A stretch of 64,000 nt of DNA, from contig NC_063161.1 of NCBI RefSeq assembly GCF_023159225.1, positions 118,399,958 through 118,463,957 of the forward strand, in the 5' to 3' direction. The stretch comes from Perognathus longimembris pacificus (taxonomy: Eukaryota > Chordata > Mammalia > Rodentia > Heteromyidae). This document shows, one piece after another, positions 21,401 to 33,073 of the stretch; the first letter of the stretch is position 1, and each line of letters opens with the position of its first letter. The notes beneath the pieces are model-generated. The model was not told where the DNA came from. It searched no databases and saw only the letters and a program-made list of their open reading frames with translations. Made by a program: the position numbers and the translations under genes.

Positions 21401-23254
21401 GCTCCACAGTGGACAACAAATGTCCCTGAAGTCTAGAAATCTTTCCTTGTTTTCCAGGGACATGGGGAGAGCAAGGGAAATCTTACCGAGTGACATAATT
21501 CTGGCAACAGGTCCTTATCAATGCTTTGAGTAGCGCATTGCCAGCCTACCCCTGGTCTCATGCACTGGGAGTCTTGGTGAGGCGCTGTCCCTGAGTTCAA
21601 ATCACAGTCATTCCTATCCCACCCCGAGGCATTGATGTTGAAAGCTAAAGTAACTCATGGCCTAACCTACCGTGGAAGCCTGGGGTCTCCTGCTAGCTCC
21701 ATGTCATCTCAATAACTTCTACATCTTCTCTCTTTCCTCTCTGAGTCACTATCACTTCTTCCAGGAAGACAGGAATGCCATAGCCATAAAGTAGATCTTG
21801 CTTTGGGGGCAGAATGGAACTATTATGATTCAGGCCATCCTCTTAAAATGGAGAAAGGAAGTATTTCTGGTAGAACAAGTATAAATAAATGCTCCTTCAC
21901 TTATTTTACATCTTTTGTTTCTTTAATCCTTTCAGCCAGTTGTCATGATGACATTTTTTAAATGCAAACTTAGCCAATCATATATACACATTTGTCAGGA
22001 CCTTTTTGTTAGAACTGGGCAGGCAGCAGCTAAAATGAAGTGTTCATTCAGTCATCAAATAAAGTTGAGTCTTTCATAGGACTGATTGTAAAATTTCCTT
22101 TAGTTTATCTTTGCAGAAACCAGCTCACAAGTTTGTTTTAAAATATACTGATTAAACATTTTAGGTGATCAGGAAAACATGGTTACAGTATTTAAAGCAT
22201 CTCAGCCATACAAAGCACTAAATAAGATATAAACCCCACCATTACTACCAGACACATAAGGAACATTTTTCTTCCAACAGACAGTTGTCTCCGACAATTC
22301 CCTTAAGGTTCAAAGGACAGTCTGTTTTTCTCTTCCAGCTTTGGACCATGAGCAGACTTAGCACATAGAAAAGGATAGTTTACTTAGGGTTTGGCAGCTA
22401 AAGTATCCATCATCAAATTTTTCTGGACTTTCCTGAAAAGTAGTTGCCATCCCTGGCTAGTGGTTTTACTCAGTTCCATCAGAACTAAAACCTGGGTGGG
22501 CAGGTTAGGAAGCCAGAGAAACCAGGGTCTCCAAGGACTAACCAATCATAGAACTAGAAACTGCCTTAGGAATGGAGCATAGACCAATTCGGAAAGCCCT
22601 GAGAGAAAGCCCCATTTGGCATCAGATGCATGCTCTTCCTACAGCACCTCTTTACCTAAAACCTAAGTTTTAGTGTCCCTGGCTATCTCTGGGTCTCATT
22701 TATTTTGAGTAGGTTCCTTAAATGATTTTCAGTACATTATTTTAACTTTTCTCCCACATTTTTATAGTGTCAGAAGTCTGGGAACAACATACAAAATTAT
22801 TACCAATATTGCTATGGAAAAATTTGTCTTCGAATAACATTGTTTCAAGTAAAGCTGAAGTCTCCTGAAATAAGACTACAATATCTTTGAGCTGGAGGGT
22901 GTGGGACAGCATCCTGTGGCAGAGGTATGGTCACTGCGAAGGTTTCTTGGAGTCAATCTCCTGTGATGAGGGTGTAAAGTGACTCAGAGAATCAGGCAAT
23001 TATGTATTCACCAGAACTTCCAGGATCACTCTTTTTGAAGTATTCTCTCCTGTCCTTCCAAAGATAGATAGGTCCACAAGGGACTCCTATTTTTTCTTAT
23101 ATCATATTATTAAATGCTCTTGACTGGCTTTCCTAGAGAGTAATTGTCACCTCTCTCTTCTTTTCTCACTACCATATTTCCAGGGAGGTTTTGTACATAT
23201 CAAATGTAGTTGAAGACTCTTGAATCACTGAAATGACATAGAAAAACCACTAGA
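21401..23254. other. Unique sequence
   Basis: About 1.85 kb without recognisable repeat, ORF or RNA signature, moderately GC-richer at 21520-21790. Confidence 0.5.
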
Positions 23255-23490
23255 AGCCTGGCACCAGTGGCTCACACCTGTAACCCTAGCTACTCAAGAG
23301 GCTGAGATTTTGGAATCACAGTTCAAAGCCAGCCTGGGCAGGAAAGTTCATGAGACTTTTATTTCCAATTAACTACCCCAAAACCAGAAGTAGTGCTGTG
23401 GCTCAAGTGGTAGAGAGCTTGCCTTGAACTGAAGAGCTCAGTAACAGTGCCCAGGCTCCAAGTTCAAGCCCCCCCCCCCCAAAAAAAAAA
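23255..23490 (+). repeat. B1-Geo dimeric SINE
   Basis: GCCTGGCACCAGTGGCTCAC head, linker TTCCAATTAACTACCCC, right monomer GTGGCTCAAGTGGTAGAGAG to AAGTTCAAGCC, then a (C)n(A)n tail. Confidence 0.94.
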
Positions 23491-23508
23491 GGAGAAAAGA
23501 AACTACTA

Positions 23509-23740
23509 GGTTAGGTTTTTTTTTTTTTTTTTGGCCAGTCCTGGGCTTTGGACTCAGGGCCTGAGCACCATCCCTGGCTTCTTCCTGCTCAAGGCTAGCA
23601 CTCTGCCACCTGAGCCACAGCGCCCCTTCTGGCCGTTTTTTCCATATATGTGGTGCTGGGGAATCGAACCGAGAGCTTCATGTGTAGGAGGCAAGCACTC
23701 TTGCCACTAGGCCATATTCCCAGCCCCTGGGTTAGGTTTT
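23509..23740 (-). repeat. IDL-Geo dimeric SINE with target-site duplication
   Basis: T-run, TTGGCCAGTCCTGGGCTTTG, CCACCTGAGCCACAGCGCCC, GTGCTGGGGAATCGAACCG to CCATATTCCCAGCCCC. The 11-bp duplication GGTTAGGTTTT is exact (23509-23519, 23730-23740). Retained CpGs suggest a fairly young copy. Confidence 0.95.
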
Positions 23741-23751
23741 AACAGGCCTAG

Positions 23752-23873
23752 AGTGACCTTGTAAGAACGAGGTAACAAACAGTACAAGTAATGTATCCAA
23801 TGCCTAACGTATGAAACTGTAACCTCTCTGTACATCAGTTTGATAATAAAAATTTGAAGAAAAAAAAAAAAAG
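23752..23873 (+). mobile_element. L1 3'-terminal stub
   Basis: GAGGTAACAAACAGTACAAG, AACGTATGAAACTGTAACCT, ATCAGTTTGATAATAAAAAT, then an A-tail. Confidence 0.93.
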
Positions 23874-25089
23874 AACCACATCAAGGCTTGGTGTCATCAT
23901 CCATACAAAGATCATGTAGGCCAGATTGTCATAGTGAGGAAGAAAGTGAAGCATTTGTAACAGCAGCAATCCTTACATAATTTACAGAATAATTTCTGAC
24001 TGTTATTCAAGCTTCAGTCTTCATTTCTGTCTATGAAGGATTAGTCATTTTTCCTATATATTATTTCTGCCCTAAAATGCAAAATGTCCACCCTACAATC
24101 ATCAGCATCATCATACAGGATTCCTTATTTCACTCCTGTTTCTGAGAAGTGCCAGCACTGAGCACTCAGGCCTGCAAACATGACTTTTCTTACCAAGCCC
24201 TTTGCCTCATCACCTGTTAGTTACTTGGTCTGCCATATGTCATGTTTTAATTTTGAAGACCAACTACATACCTTCATACTGTGTGTAAACACCATCATTA
24301 CCCAACTCCAAACTTCCTCACGATCCCAAACTGAAACTACACACACATTAAACTGTATCTTCCTTCTTGTCTACTCTCAGTTATGTTAAAGAAGTACAAT
24401 GTTAGCTTTCATGGGTTCTTCAACACCCATCTCTGAGAATGCTTTATTTAACAGAATACGTAAAGCAATCACAGACCAGATGGATTAAATTACATACTCA
24501 CCAGAACCTCATGTAACAACTAAGCCATAGAAACACTCTCCTACCTTTCTTATTTGCCTCTAGTGACTCCAGTTTCAAGTATTCCACTTACATTTTTTTG
24601 AAGTTAATCTTCTTCTTATATGCTTAGCCTTTCTAAGTTCAAAAATGATCAGTGGAAGTTCATAGCCAAGTGTCACCCAAAATCCCACCATTTGGGGTCT
24701 TACTTCCCATGAGTTTGGTTGTGTCCCTATTATATTAGCTTCATGTTTTCCTCACTCCATATTTTGTGTGAGTGCATGATTATAACATGTATACTTTACT
24801 TCCCTTTGAGATTCAAATAAGCTCCAGAGCTGGCCAAGGATTATGGAGTGAGAGTTCATATCTCTCTCAAAGCCCAGGTTAGGACTTAATACAGTGAGGC
24901 AATAAGTTTAGTGGGAAGGAGACTTCTCAGCTGACTTAGCTCTAGCTCATTTGTCTACCCTAACTCTGTCAGTGCTCCGTCTCTCTTTCCTTAACAACAA
25001 TCAGCAGTATTATTGAGCTGTGTACGCCAGGGTCTGAGCTAACTTTTCCGTTGAATCTCATATTATAAATCTGAAAACTATCAGTCTAA
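23874..25089. other. Unique sequence
   Basis: No repeat or coding signal recognised. Confidence 0.5.
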
Positions 25090-25175
25090 CAATCTTAAAG
25101 TTTGGCCACACATTAACATCATCTCGATGTTATTAAAAATTCCTGATATGTATTCAAGTCTAAGTCATTAACCTT
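25090..25175 (+). repeat. MER5-like (hAT-Charlie) fragment
   Basis: CTTAAAGTTTGGCCACACAT, TAACATCATCTCGATGTTAT and TAAAAATTCCTGATATG resemble the start of the MER5A consensus. Confidence 0.5.
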
Positions 25176-25194
25176 TTGACTATGCTGGCCTAGG

Positions 25195-25290
25195 ATGAGA
25201 ACCAGAAGTACCAAGATTTATTCATGGTCACATAATCAGCAACTAATGGAATCTGCATTAAAATCTAGGTCACTTTGGCTTCAGAGTGTC
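25195..25290 (-). repeat. MIR-like fragment
   Basis: TTTATTCATGGTCACATAAT, CAGCAACTAATGGAATCTG and AAAATCTAGGTCAC resemble the reverse MIR core. Confidence 0.5.
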
Positions 25291-27164
25291 CTGCATTTTA
25301 AACTCTGGGGTCTCAATTTTGGTTGAAGAGAAGACTGGAATCACTGTGAATCTGTAAAAACAAATAACCTCCCCCCACCCTGCCCCCCAAACCATACAGG
25401 GAGAAAGATTAAGCGATGCTTATAATATTATAATGTTAAAATCAATTTTTAAAAACCAAGTCTTTATTCACTCAACAAGGACACAGATAACTAGAATTGA
25501 GAAGATAATCTCAGCTAAGATATGGTATTACATATATTTCTGTGGTTCTTACTCAATAAATGATAATGCTGTGTCCATTAATGAAATGTGGAAAGAGGGG
25601 CATGTGGGAAAGTGTTGAGAGAGAATAACAGTAACAGTATTGTATTGTTGAATTTTCAGGAATGAAAATGGGACATATAATCCTTTAGCCTATATTTTCA
25701 AGCCATTACATAAATTAAAAACTCTTTAAGCTTTATCTATGCAACACAAGCTTGGCACAGTTATTCTAGCCATTTAACAGGCATGTCACACATGGAAGTC
25801 GGTATCCATAGTAAAAGGAAAGCGACTGTGGAGTGAAAGGAAATGCGACTGTGGACTGAAAGGTTTTAGTGTAAAGGTTTATAAATGCTATAAATGCAAA
25901 ACCTGACAAGGACATCCAGTGTGCTGGTACTTATTTGAACCTCTACAGAGGGAAGTTTGTGCCTGACACCTCTCTTTGAAAGCATTTGATTATTAATATC
26001 ATTAAATTAATATTGAGCTACTCACTATTTTATTTGGACTTCAAGTTCAACTCTGGTTGACTTTTCTGCAAGAAAGAGGTTCTAGGTGTCCACTGCCTCT
26101 AAGAATCCCATAGAAGAGCAGTTATATAATTTTTTGAGAAGAGTTAAGTGGTAATCATCCTGATGTTTGACATTTACAAATTCTTCCCATCGTGCTAGAC
26201 ATTGAACTTAAGCACACATTTGACACTAAAGCAACACTGTTCTATGTAATATACTCAGAACTTGACAGTGGGTGTGGTGGTTATTACTTTAGAAGTAAAT
26301 GGTTGTAGATATACTAAAGTCATTATAAAATATAAGGGAATAAATTCACTGGTGGAAATGAGACCTTGATATTTAAAATAGGAAACAAAATGGCAAGGTT
26401 TATGGTAGAGATAGATCACTTTGTTTTGCTCTATCAAGGATATCAGAAAGTCTGCATGACTTGTTGAGGGCAACGAGGAGGTGAATCATGCCATCGTCAT
26501 AATTTCTACAACTGTAAGAGAAGAGTACAAAGCCACACTAACCTTCCATTTGGATCATTAGGCTGGTCTCTTCACTTACAGAAAAGTTATATAAGACACA
26601 ATGCCATCTAGCCCTTCCTTTCCATGTAATTGGTAACACATTGTTTTCACATGTAGTACTCTTTCTATCTCTGCTTATGGTTTGGTTTACTTCAAATGTT
26701 TGAAACTACTAGTAATCATATTACATAAGTCTAGCCTTCAAAGATAACTCCATATATAGAAAATGTGTCGTAGTCATGTGAAGAAAATAATTGCAATGGG
26801 GGAAATAAGCCATAATTGAACTTCCCAGAGCACTCCATACTGTATACATACACAGAAAAGGAAACTATGGTAGAATATAAATGGTCTGTAAGCAATATTT
26901 AATATAACTTTTATCCTTGAAAAGAAATAGGGTATCTTCCATTAGCCAAAAGTAGAAAATTACCATATCAAGAGCTTAATTAAGAAATATGTCTTTCATA
27001 TATGTGTGTATATTATGTATGAAATTCACACAGACACACACAAACAGACACACACATATACACACACAACCCCTTGCTTCCCATACTGCCTCCATCATTG
27101 TTATATATAATATTGATGTGGGAAAACATAGGAAGAACCCTTAAAAATTCAGTAAGTTCAATTG
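25291..27164. other. Unique sequence
   Basis: About 1.9 kb, no recognisable repeat family or gene. It includes the small tandem duplication at 25814-25858 and a degenerate CA-rich stretch at 27026-27068. Confidence 0.5.
25814..25858 (+). repeat. Short tandem duplication, 22-23 bp unit x2
   Basis: AAAGGAAAGCGACTGTGGAG.. is followed immediately by AAAGGAAATGCGACTGTGGA.., with one base inserted and one changed. A third, partial AAAGG follows. Confidence 0.85.
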
Positions 27165-27230
27165 CAGAGTAGTTCCCAAACTAGGCCTCATATCTGAATC
27201 ACTTGGGAAGCTTATTAAAAATTAATATTT
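27165..27230 (+). repeat. MER5A-like (hAT-Charlie) fragment
   Basis: CAGAGTAGTTCCCAAACTAG, 'CTGAATCACTTGGGAAGCTTATTAAAAATT' follow the first third of MER5A. The B1-Geo SINE lies immediately downstream. Confidence 0.65.
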
Positions 27231-27232
27231 TT

Positions 27233-27508
27233 CCAGGTGCTGGTGGCTTATGCCTGTAATTCTAGCAACTCAGGAGGCTGAGTTCTTAGGACCACTATTC
27301 AAAGCCAACCCAGGCAGAAAAGTCTGTGAGACTCTTACCTCCACTAAAAGCTTGCCAAAAAGGAAAAATAAATAAATAAATAAAAGCCTGAACTGAATCT
27401 ACAGCTCAAGTGGTAGAGCATTAACCTTGAGGAAAAGAACTCAAGGAAAGTGCCCAGGCCCTGAGTTCAAGCCCCCAAACCAGCACAATAACAACAACAA
27501 CAACAACA
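27233..27508 (+). repeat. B1-Geo dimeric SINE with (AAC)n tail
   Basis: CAGGTGCTGGTGGCTTATGC head, linker with (AAAT)n at about 27367-27383, right monomer CTCAAGTGGTAGAGC to CTGAGTTCAAGCCCCC, then ACAATAACAACAACAAC as tail. Confidence 0.9.
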
Positions 27509-27509
27509 T

Positions 27510-28640
27510 ATGAGTTTACATTCCTACCAACAGTGTATTAGGATTCGCTTTTGTCTGTATCCTTTTCCACATCTTTTACTATTTTTTCCCTTGGCCATTT
27601 AAACTGGCATGAGGTGGAATCTCACTGTTCCTTGATTTGTATTTCCTTTATGGCCAGAGATATTGAGCATTTCTTTATGTGTCTATTGGCCATTCTTACT
27701 TCTTCTGAGAAGTCTCTCTTTAGCTTATTAGCTCATTTATTAATTGGGTAATTGCTTATTTTGAGAATTTAATTTGTTAAGTTCTCTGTACATTCTGGAT
27801 ATTAGGCCATTGTTTGATGTGTAGCTAACAAAAATCTCCCATTCTATGGACTATCTTTTTAGCTTGTCGACTATGTCCTTGGCCATGCAGAAACTTTTTA
27901 GTTTTATACAATTCCATTTATCAAGTCCTAGTTTGATTTGCTGTGCTTCTGGAGCTTTACTGTTGGTGGGAATGTAAACTTGTTCAATCATTATGGAAAG
28001 CAGAGTGGGGGTTCCTCAAAAAATTAAAAAACAGGATACATTCAAGCCACCAAACACAACTATGTCTGTTACAACACTAGCCATCATAAACGTGTGTGTG
28101 TATAATTTTAATTATCCATTAGGAAGATGCTATTGTACTATTTGTGAAGAACTGGACAGACATGGAAAAATTATATTACATGAAATAAGTCAGGTACAGA
28201 AAGACAAAGGTTGTATGTGTTCCCTTATATATGGAAGATGGATTTAGCTTATAAACTTGTAAATAAAAAATTAAGTAGTATGCAAGTGTATATAAGTGTA
28301 TTATCTAAAATATTGTAGATTTATGGAAGAATTCAAATAGCATATAATTCCTTAGAAAGGCAAAGTTAAAGTTCATCAAATAAAACATCAGGAAATGAGT
28401 ACTCAAAAGGGGTGGGGTGGGGCCAAGGAAGGGACAAATGAACAGGAGAGGGGGGAGGAATGCAATCAAGAATCCAATGTATATTCTTGGAATCAGGAAG
28501 AGTGAGGGAGTGAGTAGGTAGGATCGGGATGGGTGAGAATGTTGAAAGTGGTGACATTGATCAAGATATGTATTCATAACCTGCTTTGTTAAGTGGCATT
28601 CTTTTGTACAATTACTTAAAGATATTAAAAATAAATATTT
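27510..28640 (+). mobile_element. L1 with 5' inversion (twin priming), 5'-truncated
   Basis: 27512-27950 is L1 ORF2 sequence in reverse (GAGTTTACATTCCTACCAAC through TGCAGAAACTTTTTAGTTTT). 27952-28640 is the adjacent ORF2 C-terminus and 3' UTR in forward orientation (CTGTTGGTGGGAATGTAAAC, GGAAAAATTATATTACATGA, ending ATTAAAAATAAATATTTGC). Both segments start from the same L1 position, so about 20 bp is represented in both orientations. This is the standard signature of twin priming. Coding potential is lost. The 3' UTR belongs to an older L1 than the 10416 copy. Confidence 0.88.
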
Positions 28641-30024
28641 GCAAGGAACCCAGTAGAATGGCTAAGAATATCAGAAATATGCCTTGGGTCCCATTTTTTG
28701 TAGTATATCCCAGATATTTTCAATGCATGCAGTCAACAGAGAATCTAGAAATTACTGAATTTGAAAATAAATATGCATGTAGTTAGGCAAGAGGAGTCTG
28801 TATTCTGTGACAACACCATCTTCATAGTATGTGACTGATAGGGATATAAAATAAGGAGATAGAAGTGTATCATAGGTCCCAGAATGACAGAGGAATGGTT
28901 TTAATAGAAGAAAGGGAGGGAGTCAGCCACACCAATATTATAGAGGAGAGAAGAGTACTGCCTCTATTTGAAGAACTAAGGAGATGGTGTTTATGTAGGT
29001 CATGAGAAATTAAAAAAAAGAAGGACGTGAATGCCAAGCTGAGGAGACTGTTGGGATCAAAACCATACCAGGAAAGAGGACAGATCTGTGAGCTTGGTTA
29101 TTGAAGTTGGTCCATGTGGCGATGGGATCCCAAATTTTTAGAGAGGATCTGTTGTTGCCAGAGGCTGATTATAAATTTTCTTTCTATTTTATTGATTTTT
29201 AAATTTTTGAATAGGAAATAAATCAATATTAAGTTTGAAAATAAATGACAAAATTGACTATTTTTTGGCAATAATTCTATATGGGAAGAGTTGTTTCTAG
29301 TTTTATACAGGCTAACCTGGAACCAGCCGTAGCCTTGAGCCTTCAGTATACCTCTGGAAAACACATGAGAATCTTTAAAACATTTAAAAAATAATTGTGA
29401 TAGACTAATATTGCAAGCCCAGGCTCCATTAGTCCCAGTGGTCAAACTTAAATCTCTTAACATGTAAGTCTTTCTGTACTTGCTTTCCAGTAATAAAGTG
29501 GGTGATGGAATTTTTAAGAAAACATTTTATGGCTCTTGCAATAGATGAATTTTTCCACTGGGATTTATATAATGACTTTGGAGAAAACTAAAACAATGTA
29601 TAAAATAAAACCCTGTGGAAGAAAAATAATTGCAAGGAATTCTCATTTGAAATGATGGAATGCCTATAGTTGTAGAGCCCTATATTTTGTTTTACTATCT
29701 ATTTAATAATTAAAAGCCCTTTTAGTAACTATAAGTTTCACTTAAAAGCGTTTTTTTTCCTAGAGTACTAAGAATGCCATCAGTGGAGAGCAGTAACTTT
29801 TTTCAAATGTGGGTAGAGAAACATTGAAGAGAGAGGCATCTTCCACCTATAAGGCTCACTCAGACAAAGCTAGACAGCAGTTTTATTCTTCAGGGATGGT
29901 TCTCTTGAAATAAGGATCACTTATGTAACAGCTAGACCAAGATCTGAAAAGGGCTGAACTATTAAATTTTTGGTCCTATAGTTTGAAGTATGAAGTTGAA
30001 TTTGGGTATCTGCTAGGCTTCTTG
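28641..30024. other. Unique sequence
   Basis: No repeat family recognised. The 121-codon minus frame at 29098-29463 has no family features. Confidence 0.5.
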
Positions 30025-30165
30025 CTGGCTACATATTCTTAGGGAAAATACTGAAACCTTTGAGCTTCACTTTCCATCTCCATCAGATAAGGGTGACAAA
30101 ATTCACCTCATGGGAATACAGTGAGAACCAATTATAAATGTGATGAAGTAATATGTGCTCAGATT
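30025..30165 (+). repeat. MIR fragment
   Basis: AAATACTGAAACCTTTGAGC, TTCACTTTCCATCTCCATCA, GATAAGGGTGACAAAATTCA and TGATGAAGTAATATGTGCTC follow MIR order. Confidence 0.6.
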
Positions 30166-30435
30166 AGTTTGTAAATTGGAGAGTTATGTAATTATAATTG
30201 ATGTAATCTTAGAATTTTCTTCAAATAAAACTAAGGTTCAGGTTTTATAAGCCAAGGATATGTCAGTATCTCACAAGTATATTTTTTAGAACAGGTAGCA
30301 ACTGGATTATTTATTCACAAACACAGCCAACAGTTAAGATTTTCAAAGAAGAGTGTGCTACTTAGGGAACTATGAAGTTGAGGAGGCTCTAGGTCTGTTA
30401 TTTACATTAAAAATGTAAAGGTGATGGACACAGGC

Positions 30436-30790
30436 CTTACAGTTATATAAGTAATGAATACATTTCTTTTTGACGACTGTTACCCCCTCCTTCAATTTCC
30501 CCTACTTCCCCCCTCCACAACTCCCCTCTACACCCAAGTTGTAAGTTCATTTCCAACAGTGTCTAATGAGTGTCACTGCTGCATTGGTTCACCTTTGTAC
30601 CACCATTTCTGTGATTCCCCTTTTCTTCCCCAAATCAGATAAACGTATATACAAGACAAGGGGAACAGAAATCCAACAGTGTCAACAGGGGGAAAAAAAA
30701 CAAAGGGGGAAAAAAGAAATAACTGCAAACATTACACTGAAAAACACCTCTTCTTTTCATTTCTTGGAGTTCATTTCAATAAGCATCACT
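30436..30790 (-). mobile_element. L1 3' UTR fragment, older subfamily
   Basis: Parallels the older L1 at 32355-34430: AATGAATACATTTCTTTTTG, a CT-rich block with TACCCCCTCC, TTTCCAACAGTGTCTAATGA, AATCAGATAAACGTATATAC, ATTTCTTGGAGTTCATTTC. Several small frames overlapping it are non-coding. Confidence 0.75.
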
Positions 30791-31971
30791 TGGATAGGCA
30801 GAACAAGGCAGTGTTAAGAGGCCCAGAGAACAAAGGAGGAGGAAGTCAAAGAGGATATACTTTTTTGCTAAGTCTTGATTCACCTTTCCTGGAGCAATAG
30901 TGTTCTAATGGGATTACTTACCTCTGAGTACATCTTGTTTTCAGTTGTTGAAATGTCAAGACCTAGATCTAATACTTGCCTCAAGTGGGTTACAAAAAAG
31001 CCATGGTCTCATATGTCCCTGTGATTAAGTGTATTATGTGTGCAGCCAGTGTGTATGAGCAGAGGGGGTAGGGGACAGTGTACATGTCTGTCTGTGAATG
31101 TACAAGAAAGACAGGGAATCAGGAAATGTGGATCCTTCTCGGCCATCTGTCTCTAGGAACTCTGAGAACTAATGACAAATCATCTCATCTATTTCATTTC
31201 TCTCCCCCAGAAATTAGGGATAAGATAAGATGCTCTTTAATATGTCTTCGTCAAACATTTTATGGTTTTTGTGACTCAAATATTAAGTCAGCAAACTTTG
31301 GAATTTATGTTATTGACATTTTTAAATGCAATGTTGGAAGGGCAATCTTTGTCCCACTATTTTCTGTTTCAGCATTAATGAAGCACAGAGTTTCCCTAAG
31401 CTAGTACTACATTCTCTCCTCTCCTTCCCAAGGCACAAAAGGCACACTACTTCTGAGAAGTCCTCTCCCTGTACCTTCAAGCAAAGCCAATGGCATTACT
31501 TGTTAGATTTAATAGCATCAAGTACATTTTCTTTGGGGGATAGATGAAAGCTTTCTAAATTGGTGAGAGAGAAGCCACAGAAAAGGGAAGCCTGCTTTCT
31601 TCTGTTGCATCTTACCTTCTGCTAACTGTCCCGCTCTGATAGGCCCCCAGGACAATCTGCAGAAAAGATTTTAATCCTTCTAGATTGTTACCTTCCAAGG
31701 CAACCAAGTCTCTCCAACTTTTAGGTAGTCAGGAAATCATGAATTAACAATGCTGAATGCATGACATGTTGCAAATCTTTGTATGGAAATGACAAACGAA
31801 GCTATCCTATGCAGTTGCTGTTTGGATAATATTTTAATCTTATAAGCTTCACAAGTTCGAACAAGATGTAAAAGTGAAATGACAATTTTTTTCCCACTCA
31901 TAATGGTCTACTAAAGTTTGAAATTTGAGTTTTCAAAATTATATCTTACAGTTGTACTGCTAAATTAGGGC
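30791..31971. other. Unique sequence
   Basis: No repeat family recognised. Small frames at 31078-31404 and 31326-31547 lack coding features. Confidence 0.5.
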
Positions 31972-32060
31972 TGGGATGTAGCTCAGTGGCAAAGAGCTTG
32001 TCTAGCAAGTGCAACGTCCTGGGTTCGATCCCCAGTACCGAAAAGGAAAAGACAAAAAAA
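31972..32060 (+). repeat. ID-type SINE monomer (tRNA-Ala-derived)
   Basis: GGGCTGGGATGTAGCTCAGT (A box TAGCTCAGTGG), a degraded stem, then GGGTTCGATCCCCAGTACCG (B box) and an A-rich tail. There is no Geo right half. It is a SINE rather than a tRNA: the anticodon arm is not intact and it ends in an A-rich tail. Confidence 0.9.
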
Positions 32061-32354
32061 TCCAACAACAACAAAAAAACCCAAATAAATTAAGCTGTGA
32101 TTCTTCTTTATTGGTTTCCTATGGTCCTTTTTTCAGATGTACCAATGGAATTATAGATTTTATAATTTTCCTGGATTTTTTTATTTTTGAATGTTTTTAT
32201 TTTCTTTAAGTAGTTGTACAAGGAAGTTGCCATTCACTGAAGCCGTTTATGAATACTTCACCACTCTCAACCTACCCCTTCTCTCAGTTATCTTAAGTTT
32301 AGGTTATGTATTGCATTTTTTGCCATTTAACAAACCAGCTTGTGTATACAATGC
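32061..32354. other. Unique sequence
   Basis: AT-rich, no recognised element. Confidence 0.45.
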
Positions 32355-32507
32355 TTTTTTAAATTTAAGTTTAATTTTATTGTCAAGGAGATGTACAGGG
32401 GGGTTACAGTTACATATATAAGGTAGTGAGTACATTTCTTGTCAAACTTGTTATCCCCTCCCTCATTTTCCTCCCACCTTCCCCCTCCTTCTCATCCCCC
32501 TCTCAAG
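32355..32507 (-). mobile_element. Older L1 3' end, part 1 of 2
   Basis: TTTAATTTTATTGTCAAGGA, GGGGGGTTACAGTTACATAT, TTCTTGTCAAACTTGTTATC and a CT-rich block. Interrupted at CCCCTCTCAAG by the younger L1 cassette and continued at 34029. Confidence 0.85.
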
Positions 32508-32508
32508 C

Positions 32509-33073
32509 TTTTTTTTTCAAATTTTTATTATCAAACTGATGTACAGAGAGGTTACAGTTTCATATGTTAGGCATTGGATACATTTCTTGTACTGTTTGTT
32601 ACCTTGTACCTCATACCTCCCTCCCTCTTCCTCCTTTCCCTTTCCCCCCATGTGGTATTCAGTTCACTTACACCAAACAGTTTTGCAAGTATTGCTTTTG
32701 TAGTTGTTTGTCTTTTTTTACCCTGTGTCTCTCAATTTTGGTATTCCCTTTCAATTTCCTAGTTCTAATACCAGTATACACGGTTTCCAATATACTCAGA
32801 TAAGATTACAGAGATAGTGTAGGTACAACCACAGGAAGGTGATACAAGAACATCATCAATAATAGAAGCTACAGATACACATGGGACATTGAAAGTAGTT
32901 AACACTGTGATATAACAATCGTTTCCATAACGTGGAGTTCATTTCACTTAGCATCATCTTATGTGTTCATAAGGGTATAGCTATTGGGCTCTTGTGATCC
33001 TCTGCTATGACTTGCCTAAACCTGTACTAATTATTCCCAATAAGGGAGACCATAGAGTCCATGTTTCTTTGGG
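32509..33073 (-). mobile_element. L1 3' end, reverse arm
   Basis: T-run, TTTTTATTATCAAACTGATG through TTTCCATAACGTGGAGTTC to ATAGAGTCCATGTTTCTTTG. By eye it is near-identical to the forward copy at 33419-33979, with roughly one difference per 20-25 bp. It stops at the ORF2 site CCCAAAGAAACATGG. Confidence 0.92.

Noticed and set aside
31972..32045. tRNA-Ala-like gene
   Set aside because: A and B boxes are present, but the anticodon arm is not intact and the unit ends in an A-rich tail; it is an ID-type SINE.
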